Shown: piece by piece, positions 1-4,593 of the stretch | Layout of the letters: every line of letters starts with the position of its first letter | How positions within the stretch are numbered: the first letter of the stretch is position 1 | DNA from: Oscillospiraceae bacterium | GTDB lineage: Bacteria; Bacillota; Clostridia; Oscillospirales; Ruminococcaceae | Assembly: GCA_017394565.1 (NCBI GenBank) | Contig: JAFPXW010000324.1 | Span: 1-5,296, forward strand | Direction of reading: 5' to 3' | Length of the DNA: 5,296 nt | Translations under genes and position numbers: made by a program | The notes under the pieces: generated by a model | The model's input: the letters and a program-made list of their open reading frames with translations, nothing else | Told to the model about the DNA's origin: nothing | Database searches by the model: none

Positions 1-497
1 CCTGCGATCGGTGTGCCATATGCAAACGTGAAACGCTCTACGCTGTCCGGATTGCCGTCAGCGGACTTGAGGATGCTCATGGCATAATTGAAACCGCCGT
101 TCTCAACGTGCATGATGCCGGAAATACGAGGTGTGAAATTCGGTGCATCGTCCTCATACTCACGGGTACGCAGGGACTGCTCGAAAGTCTGCTGCTTGTC
201 CATCAGCTCATAGATGGTGTCGGTCTGGTCGCCGTTGGTCACGATGGTCTTATTGCCGAGAACGCGAACCGGTGCGTAAATAATGAGATGCGGATCGGAC
301 AGCTTGGACGGGTCAGCCGCTTCCGTGCGGATGCCGTCAGCCGTTTCCGTAAACACGCGGTTGCGGGAGTTCACGCTTCTTCCCATGATAAAATAAGCCG
401 TCACAGCGGACTTGCCGTCAGCGGACTTGCCGATGACGATGCCGCGGCCGGGATAGGAATTGCTTTTCAGCTCTTCGTAAATGTCGAGAGTTTTCAT
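1..497 (-). CDS. purO: IMP cyclohydrolase, PurO type (3' end beyond window)
   Basis: Predicted to close the second purine ring, converting FAICAR to IMP, the last step of de novo synthesis in the cytosol. The frame is open from the ATG at 497-495 to the left edge, giving about 165 residues; the C-terminus is missing, since family members are usually somewhat over 200 residues. Visible blocks that match the IMP cyclohydrolase (PurO-like) family as I know it are YPGRGIVIG at residues 15-23, AYFIMGRS at 34-41, SRNRVF at 44-49, TNGDQTD at 87-93 and DDAPNFTPRISG at 116-127. There is no MGS-like fold or transformylase domain at the N-terminus, so this is not a bifunctional PurH. An AGGAGG site 7 bases upstream fixes the start. 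It lies 28 bases after purN and is probably co-transcribed. Inference: a separate AICAR transformylase gene should accompany it. Confidence 0.87.
   Translation of the reverse strand, partial: MKTLDIYEELKSNSYPGRGIVIGKSADGKSAVTAYFIMGRSVNSRNRVFTETADGIRTEAADPSKLSDPHLIIYAPVRVLGNKTIVTNGDQTDTIYELMDKQQTFEQSLRTREYEDDAPNFTPRISGIMHVENGGFNYAMSILKSADGNPDSVERFTFAYGTPIA
52..69. repeat. 18-base direct repeat inside the cyclohydrolase gene (copy 2)
   Basis: Second exact copy of the unit at 412-429, encoding L-K-S-A-D-G-N near residues 143-149 of the cyclohydrolase. The copies are 360 bases apart and in frame, so recombination between them would delete 120 codons without a frameshift. Confidence 0.55.
412..429. 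repeat. 18-base direct repeat inside the cyclohydrolase gene (copy 1)
   Basis: Exactly the same 18 bases occur at 52-69. Both copies encode K-S-A-D-G in the same reading frame. At 405-432 a 13-base unit is also repeated in tandem with a 15-base period, giving G-K-S-A-D-G-K-S-A in the protein. This is best read as repeated use of a favoured surface-turn motif with the same codons, not as a mobile element. Confidence 0.55.
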
Positions 498-504
498 GTT
501 TGTT

Positions 505-510
505 CCTCCT
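505..510 (-). promoter_or_regulatory. Ribosome binding site of the IMP cyclohydrolase gene
   Basis: Reads AGGAGG on the minus strand, 7 bases before the ATG at 497-495. It is a full-strength Shine-Dalgarno match and the only one near this frame, so it fixes the start of a gene whose other end is outside the window. Confidence 0.8.
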
Positions 511-525
511 GTTTTCTGTGATTCA

Positions 526-1155
526 TCAGACAAAATCCACATACGCCTTGCCGTCAACGACCGTCAGTCTGTCCTCGCAGAACAGGCTCACTGCCTGCGG
601 AAGGATTTTCCACTCCGCCTGTTCCATGACACGGCGCTGCAAAATCTCCGGCGTATCGCCATTTTCAACTGCTACCGCCTTCTGGAGAATGATCGGACCG
701 CCGTCGCAGATCTCATTGACAAAGTGAACCGTCGCACCCGTCAGCTTGACGCCCTTTGCCAGCGCGTGCTCATGGACATGAAGCCCATAGAAGCCGTCGC
801 CGCAGAAAGACGGGATCAGCGAGGGATGGACGTTGATGATGCGGTTCTCGAATGCACGGATCAGCGACACATCGAGGATGGTCATAAAGCCGGCGAGTAC
901 AATGAGGTCAGCCTGCTCCTCCTGCAAAACGTTCAGCAGCGCGTCGCTGTACGCCTTGTTATCAGAAAACTCCTTACGCGGCAAAACGCACGATTTGATG
1001 CCGTTTTCTTTGGCACGTGTCAGCGCATAGGCTTCACTGTTCGAGGAGATCACACAGGTGATCTCGCCGCCCTTGATCTCGCCGCGTTTCTGCGCGTCGA
1101 TGAGCGCCTGTAGGTTCGTACCGCCGCCGGAAACGAGAACTACGATATGTTTCAT
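526..1155 (-). CDS. purN: Phosphoribosylglycinamide formyltransferase (GART1, folate-dependent)
   Basis: Transfers the formyl group of 10-formyltetrahydrofolate to GAR, giving FGAR, in the third step of purine synthesis. The 209-residue length is normal for PurN. The N-terminal VLVSGGGTNLQAL (residues 6-18) is the phosphate-binding loop for GAR. The formyltransferase signature runs NVHPSLIPSFCGDGFYG at 108-124, with Asn108 and His110 matching catalytic Asn106 and His108 of the E. coli enzyme. Asp151 in the DGGPIILQ block matches catalytic Asp144. All three key residues are present, so it should be active. The frame can be extended three codons to a GTG at 1164, but that GTG sits inside the Shine-Dalgarno sequence, so the ATG at 1155-1153 is preferred. 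It follows the DUF3592-like gene by 74 bases and precedes the cyclohydrolase gene by 28 bases. Confidence 0.95.
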   Translation of the reverse strand: MKHIVVLVSGGGTNLQALIDAQKRGEIKGGEITCVISSNSEAYALTRAKENGIKSCVLPRKEFSDNKAYSDALLNVLQEEQADLIVLAGFMTILDVSLIRAFENRIINVHPSLIPSFCGDGFYGLHVHEHALAKGVKLTGATVHFVNEICDGGPIILQKAVAVENGDTPEILQRRVMEQAEWKILPQAVSLFCEDRLTVVDGKAYVDFV

Positions 1156-1156
1156 T
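1145..1156. repeat. 12-base direct repeat at the purN start (partner at 1792-1803)
   Basis: ATATGTTTCATT on the plus strand occurs here and again at 1792-1803. On the coding strand both copies read AATGAAACATAT and include an ATG, the purN start here and the upstream possible start of the DUF3592-like gene there. Looser similarity continues further upstream of both starts. The repeat may mark the ends of an inserted or duplicated segment of 647 bases, or be coincidence at two start regions. Confidence 0.45.
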
Positions 1157-1163
1157 CCGTTCA

Positions 1164-1169
1164 CTCCTT
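1164..1169 (-). promoter_or_regulatory. Ribosome binding site of purN (decides the start)
   Basis: Reads AAGGAG on the minus strand with 8 bases to the ATG at 1155-1153. The alternative in-frame GTG at 1164-1162 overlaps this site and cannot use it, which argues for the 209-residue form of PurN. Confidence 0.75.
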
Positions 1170-1229
1170 ATAGAATAGGACCTGTACCTTCAAACGACCT
1201 GTCCTCATAGTAAAAAAGCCATATCAGCT

Positions 1230-1793
1230 TCATCCGCCTTGTGCCGCATTCGCGGTCTGAAATACCATGCATCCGATCCCGACCACAATGCACACGATCC
1301 CCAGACAGCCGCCTGAGTGATCCTGACATCGGATCAGGTATTCGTCCTCGCGCCCGTTGAAACAGAATTCCTCCGGATCGCGCGGATTATAGCGGATGTG
1401 GTAGGATTTGCCAAGCGTGTACTGCTTGTCTGCTTTGGAAACAGGAAACGCCGCACGGACTTTCCTGCCATCCGTGGTTTCATACACCATGACCGGCGCA
1501 TAGCGATACATCTGCTCGCGTTGAATGGAAAGCCCGTCTTTCTCTGCGTAATAATCGGCTGCAACCGCCTCGCACGCCACCCATTTCTCGAAATGCGGAC
1601 GCTTGATGAGATTGCGGATCTTGGACGCGATCATCAGGATCACGCCTCCCCCGATGAGGAGGAGGTATGCATACGGCAGCCAAGCCAATAAGAGCAGCAC
1701 CGCGGCAATCACAAGTGTAACGACATCTGTCCAGAACGTCTTTCTCCTGCTGTGGCGTGCATCTTCCATCGAGCTGCGTTCCCAGTCACGCAT
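1230..1793 (-). CDS. DUF3592-like membrane protein of unknown function
   Basis: No enzyme function is recognised. The 187-residue protein has a basic N-terminus, two closely spaced membrane segments (about residues 22-38 and 41-57), a soluble domain of about 100 residues and a last membrane segment at about 161-178. The soluble part has the layout I associate with DUF3592: Y-A-P-V-M-V-Y-E at 98-105, a DGRKVRA turn at 108-114, then LGKSYHIRYNPRDPEEF at 127-143, where a short strand leads to YNPxDP. The family is widespread and uncharacterised, and many members have such flanking membrane helices. The frame also has an ATG at 1802-1800, but the AAGGA site lies only one base before it and 10 bases before the ATG at 1793-1791, so the latter is preferred. 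The gene lies between purM and purN and is transcribed with them. Nothing in it points to a purine role. Confidence 0.72.
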   Translation of the reverse strand: MRDWERSSMEDARHSRRKTFWTDVVTLVIAAVLLLLAWLPYAYLLLIGGGVILMIASKIRNLIKRPHFEKWVACEAVAADYYAEKDGLSIQREQMYRYAPVMVYETTDGRKVRAAFPVSKADKQYTLGKSYHIRYNPRDPEEFCFNGREDEYLIRCQDHSGGCLGIVCIVVGIGCMVFQTANAAQGG

Positions 1794-1798
1794 ATGTT

Positions 1799-1999
1799 TC
1801 ATTTCCTTCGCATTGTTAATGATGATTTAATTTTACCTGTGACGCCCGTCGTTTCGATCCACCTGCTGGTGCGAGGTCTGGTCAAATAATGCCATACCGG
1901 ATCAAAGATGATCAGAAAAATCCCCACTGCCGCCAGTATCAGTTGCGGATGCGGCAGCAGATCCAGAAAATTCCCGAAGATCATAACAAGGATAATCAC
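1799..1999 (-). CDS. Small membrane ORF, probable truncated paralogue of the DUF3592-like protein
   Basis: A 66-residue frame starting at a GTG with no convincing Shine-Dalgarno sequence; an ATG at 1984-1982 is an alternative. It is strongly hydrophobic up to about residue 39, forming one or two membrane segments, and then basic. Residues 14-57 align without gaps to residues 38-81 of the following DUF3592-like protein. By hand I count about 11 identities in 44, including L-P, a glycine, the R-P pair after the membrane segment and a Trp six residues later. The frame then ends where the soluble domain should begin, after a short AT-rich tail. The hydrophobic reading also continues upstream of the GTG to near the purM stop. 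I therefore infer an old relic truncated at both ends, although a genuine small membrane protein translated by coupling to purM cannot be excluded. Confidence 0.42.
   Translation of the reverse strand: MIILVMIFGNFLDLLPHPQLILAAVGIFLIIFDPVWHYLTRPRTSRWIETTGVTGKIKSSLTMRRK
1804..1808 (-). promoter_or_regulatory. Ribosome binding site of the DUF3592-like gene (decides the start)
   Basis: Reads AAGGA on the minus strand. Only one base separates it from the ATG at 1802-1800, too few for use, while 10 separate it from the in-frame ATG at 1793-1791. The upstream ATG would overlap the stop of the preceding ORF as ATGA, so termination-reinitiation at that ATG remains possible. Confidence 0.5.
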
Positions 2000-2015
2000 C
2001 AGAATGCTGCAAACA

Positions 2016-2029
2016 GATCCGATCGGATC
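2016..2029. repeat. 14-base perfect palindrome at the purM stop codon
   Basis: The sequence GATCCGATCGGATC equals its own reverse complement and contains three GATC sites. It overlaps two bases of the purM TGA (2030-2028). No loop is possible without breaking the centre, so it is more plausibly a protein-binding or junction sequence than an RNA hairpin. A palindrome of this length is expected roughly once in a few windows of this size, so it may be accidental. Confidence 0.5.
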
Positions 2030-3062
2030 AGTCGAGGATCACGCCGTCCTCTGCATCTACCAGTTCGCCGAGGATGTAAGCCTCCTCACCTGCTGCATTC
2101 AGGATGGAAACCGCCTTGTCAGCGTCCTCTGCTGCAACAGATACGATCATGCCGACACCCATATTAAAGGTGTTGAACATATCGCGCTCCGGAATATGAC
2201 CGGTTCTTGCGATCAGGTCGAAGATCGGGAGAATCTGGACATCCTTCTTCGCGATGTGTGCAGATATGCCCTGCGGCAGGGAACGCGGGATATTCTCATA
2301 GAAGCCGCCGCCGGTGATGTGGGAAACAGACTTGACAGTCACACTCTCCATCAGCTTCAGGACGGGCTTCACATAGATCTTGGTCGGTGTCAGCAGGCTC
2401 TCGCCGAGCGTCTTACCGAGTTCATCGAAATGCACGGACAGATTCTTCTCGTTGATGGAGAATACCTTGCGCACGAGAGAGAAGCCGTTGGAGTGAACGC
2501 CGGAGGACTTCAGTGCGATCAGCACGTCGCCTGCCTTCTGGCTGGAGGTATCCACAATCTTCTTCTTGTCCACAACGCCGACAGCAAAACCAGCCAGATC
2601 GTACTCATCCACCGGATAGAAGCCCGGCATTTCGGCAGTTTCACCGCCTACCAGTGCGCAGCCGGACTGTACGCAGCCGTCTGCGATACCGGAAACGATC
2701 GTCGCGATCTTCTCCGGATAGTTCTTGCCGACTGCAATATAATCGAGGAAGAACTGAGGCTTTGCACCGCAGCAGATGATGTCGTTGACGCACATCGCAA
2801 CGCAGTCGATGCCGACTGTGTCATGCTTGTCCATCAGGAACGCCAGCTTGAGCTTGGTGCCGACACCATCGGTACCGGAAACGAACACCGGCTTCTCAAT
2901 GCCGGTCAGATCCGGCTCAAACAGGCCGCCGAAGCCGCCGATACCGGACAGAACACCCGGTACATTCGTCTTGGCGATATGCTCCTTCATGAGCTTGACC
3001 GCCTCATAGCCGGCAGTTACGTCAACGCCTGCTTTTTTGTAGCTTTCAGAAAAACTATTCAT
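2028..3062 (-). CDS. purM: Phosphoribosylformylglycinamidine cyclo-ligase (AIR synthetase)
   Basis: Uses ATP to cyclise FGAM to AIR, the fifth step of purine synthesis; family members are cytosolic homodimers. At 344 residues it is essentially full length (the Bacillus subtilis protein is about 346). The recognisable blocks are in order: SGTDGVGTKLKLAF at 62-75 (the nucleotide-binding segment typical of the PurM/PurL superfamily), DCVAMCVNDI at 86-95, GGETAEMPGFY at 139-149, SSGVHSNGFSLVR at 186-198, HITGGGFYENIPR at 248-260 and FNMGVGMI at 299-306. No frameshift or missing block is seen. An AGGAGG site 6 bases before the ATG supports the start. It follows purF by 35 bases, the usual Gram-positive order purF-purM-purN, but is separated from purN here by about 0.87 kb carrying two membrane-protein ORFs. 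Confidence 0.97.
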   Translation of the reverse strand: MNSFSESYKKAGVDVTAGYEAVKLMKEHIAKTNVPGVLSGIGGFGGLFEPDLTGIEKPVFVSGTDGVGTKLKLAFLMDKHDTVGIDCVAMCVNDIICCGAKPQFFLDYIAVGKNYPEKIATIVSGIADGCVQSGCALVGGETAEMPGFYPVDEYDLAGFAVGVVDKKKIVDTSSQKAGDVLIALKSSGVHSNGFSLVRKVFSINEKNLSVHFDELGKTLGESLLTPTKIYVKPVLKLMESVTVKSVSHITGGGFYENIPRSLPQGISAHIAKKDVQILPIFDLIARTGHIPERDMFNTFNMGVGMIVSVAAEDADKAVSILNAAGEEAYILGELVDAEDGVILD

Positions 3063-3068
3063 GGTTTT

Positions 3069-3074
3069 CCTCCT
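3069..3074 (-). promoter_or_regulatory. Ribosome binding site of purM
   Basis: Reads AGGAGG on the minus strand, 6 bases before the ATG at 3062-3060. It lies just downstream of the hairpin over the purF stop codon and is left unpaired by it. Confidence 0.75.
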
Positions 3075-3080
3075 AAATGC

Positions 3081-3109
3081 CCCGAGGCGGGAAAAAGCTA
3101 TGCCTCGAG
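3081..3109 (-). other. Hairpin overlapping the purF stop codon
   Basis: In the transcript, CUCGAGGC (3109-3102) can pair with GCCUCGGG (3088-3081) to give 8 pairs, one of them U-G, around a 13-base loop that contains the purF UAG stop and a run of five U. The perfect core is CGAGGC with GCCUCG. There is no U-tract after the stem, so it is not a classical terminator. It may protect the mRNA or affect purF-purM coupling; that role is inferred only. Confidence 0.4.
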
Positions 3110-4519
3110 CTTGTTTTCAAACTTATCCTTCGGCTGCACCGTTGGGACTGCCACTGGATAGTCCCCTGTAAAGCAGCCGGTACAGAAGCCGCATTTTGCG
3201 CCCTTTGCGATCTGCTGCACGCCTTCTACGCTCAGATACCCAAGCGAATCTGCACCGATCTCCGTACAGATCTCCAGGATGGTCATCCGGCAGGCGATCA
3301 AGTTCTCGCGGCTGTCCACGTCCGTGCCGAAATAGCAGGGATTCGTGAACGGCGGGCAGGATACCCGGAAATGGATCTCCTTCGCCCCTGCATCACGCAG
3401 GAGCCCGACAATGCGTGCGGAAGTCGTTCCGCGCACGATGCTGTCGTCGATGAGGACGACACGTTTGCCCTCGACCGTCTCGCGAACGGCATTGAGCTTC
3501 AGGCGGACGGAATTCATCCGCTGCTTCTGGTTCGGCTGAATAAAGGTTCTGCCGACGTAACGGTTCTTGACGAATCCGACTCCATACGGGATGCCGGATG
3601 CACGGGAAAATCCCAATGCTGCGTCAAGTCCGCTGTCCGGTACGCCGATCACCACATCGGCATCGACCGGATGCTCCTGCCAGAGAAGTTCCCCGGCGCG
3701 AAGCCTTGCCCTATGGACGCTGCACCCCTCGATCACAGAATCGGGACGCGCAAAATAAACGAATTCAAACACGCAAAGCGCTGTTTTTTTACCGCAATGC
3801 GTGCGGATGGAACGGATGCCCTCCTGATCGACGACGATGATCTCGCCGGCGAGGAGGTCGCGTTCGTACTGCGCACCGATGGCATCGAGCGCACAGGTTT
3901 CCGATGCAAAGACCGTGCTGCCGTCCGGCAGAGTTCCCATCACGAGCGGACGGAACCCGTTCGGATCCCTTGCGGCGATGAGCTTCTGTGCTGACATCAC
4001 CACGAGGGAATACGCGCCTTTCAGGTCGTACATCGCGTGTTCCACGGCACGCTCGATGGAATCCTTCTGCAAACGGTGTTCCGTCAGGCAGTAGGAGATC
4101 ACCTCGGTGTCGTTGGTCGACTGAAAAATGGCGCCGCGCAGCTCATAGCGCTGCCGCAGCTGATAGGCGTTCACCAGATTGCCGTTATGGGCAATGGCAA
4201 GCGGTCCCTTGATATGCCGTACCACAAGCGGCTGTGCATTCACGCGGTTATTGCTGCCGGTCGTCGAGTACCGGACGTGCCCGATGGAGATGGTTCCCTG
4301 TCCAAGTTTGTCCAGCTTGTCGCCGCTGAATACCTCCTGCACAAGTCCCACATCCTTATGGTGGGTGAATATCCCGCGATCATTCACTACGATTCCACAG
4401 CTCTCCTGACCCCTATGCTGCAGCGCAAACAATGCTGCATATGTGAGCGCCGCTGTATCGGCACTCCCTTTCGAGAATACGCCAAAAACGCCGCATTCTT
4501 CATGCAAATCAGAAAACAT
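3098..4519 (-). CDS. purF: Amidophosphoribosyltransferase (glutamine PRPP amidotransferase), canonical copy
   Basis: Catalyses the first committed step, PRPP + glutamine to 5-phosphoribosylamine. From the ATG at 4519 it has 473 residues, against about 476 in Bacillus subtilis. The N-terminus is a short propeptide of 8 residues before Cys9 (HEECGVFG), the predicted Ntn nucleophile exposed by self-cleavage. Glutaminase residues follow in HVRYSTTG (81-88), AHNGNLVN (111-118) and NDTEV (136-140). The transferase half has YFARPDS (255-261), VPDSG (293-297), GRTFIQPNQ (323-331) and the PRPP loop LIDDSIVRGTTS (356-367). Cys249, Cys395 and the C-x2-C-x2-C cluster at 443-449 fit the 4Fe-4S type of the Bacillus enzyme. 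A longer frame to a GTG at 4579 would run through the upstream hairpin and is rejected. A TTG at 4525-4523 is another possible start; either leaves Cys9 behind a propeptide. Confidence 0.96.
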   Translation of the reverse strand: MFSDLHEECGVFGVFSKGSADTAALTYAALFALQHRGQESCGIVVNDRGIFTHHKDVGLVQEVFSGDKLDKLGQGTISIGHVRYSTTGSNNRVNAQPLVVRHIKGPLAIAHNGNLVNAYQLRQRYELRGAIFQSTNDTEVISYCLTEHRLQKDSIERAVEHAMYDLKGAYSLVVMSAQKLIAARDPNGFRPLVMGTLPDGSTVFASETCALDAIGAQYERDLLAGEIIVVDQEGIRSIRTHCGKKTALCVFEFVYFARPDSVIEGCSVHRARLRAGELLWQEHPVDADVVIGVPDSGLDAALGFSRASGIPYGVGFVKNRYVGRTFIQPNQKQRMNSVRLKLNAVRETVEGKRVVLIDDSIVRGTTSARIVGLLRDAGAKEIHFRVSCPPFTNPCYFGTDVDSRENLIACRMTILEICTEIGADSLGYLSVEGVQQIAKGAKCGFCTGCFTGDYPVAVPTVQPKDKFENKLEA

Positions 4520-4530
4520 ATTCAATTCAA

Positions 4531-4535
4531 TCCTT
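4531..4535 (-). promoter_or_regulatory. Ribosome binding site of purF (two possible starts)
   Basis: Reads AAGGA on the minus strand. It lies 11 bases before the ATG at 4519-4517 and 5 bases before an in-frame TTG at 4525-4523. The ATG is preferred for its codon, though its spacing is long; the TTG would add two residues to the propeptide. Both exclude the far upstream GTG. Confidence 0.5.
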
Positions 4536-4552
4536 ACAAGCTGTGTGGAATC

Positions 4553-4583
4553 ACAGGTGGGAACAAAGGCTGCTCCCACCTAT
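4553..4583 (-). other. Strong stem-loop between the two PurF genes
   Basis: The arms TCCCACCT (4574-4581) and AGGTGGGA (4555-4562) are perfectly complementary. In the minus-strand transcript the stem grows to 12 pairs, with two further outer pairs and two inner pairs including G-U wobbles, closing a 7-base loop at 4565-4571. It sits 11 bases after the stop of the upstream paralogue and about 17 bases before the AAGGA site of purF. No U-tract follows, so it is not a standard intrinsic terminator. Possible roles are mRNA stabilisation, processing or setting the ratio of the two proteins; these are inferred. Confidence 0.6.
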
Positions 4584-4593
4584 TTTCGGTCTG

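Noticed and set aside
1211..1231. Possible intrinsic terminator after the DUF3592-like gene (short stem then six U)
   Set aside because: The stem has only about five pairs, mostly A-U with one G-U, and overlaps the stop codon. It is too weak to call, and purN downstream has no visible promoter of its own.
1230..2027. An insertion sequence or integron-like element between purM and purN
   Set aside because: No transposase, integrase or terminal inverted repeats are visible. Only a 12-base direct repeat and membrane-protein frames are seen.
1908..3161. Long open frame of 417 codons on the plus strand
   Set aside because: It lies antisense to purM, whose full set of family motifs is intact. The plus-strand translation shows no recognisable domain and is explained by codon bias of the minus-strand gene.
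3077..3994. Plus-strand open frame of 305 codons, with others at 481-1113 and 4037-4618
   Set aside because: All are antisense shadows of purF or purN, with no Shine-Dalgarno support and no recognisable motifs.
4520..4579. N-terminal extension of purF to a GTG at 4579
   Set aside because: The extra 20 residues would be encoded by the intergenic stem-loop, the GTG lies within the stem, and no family member needs them. The AAGGA site lies downstream of that GTG.
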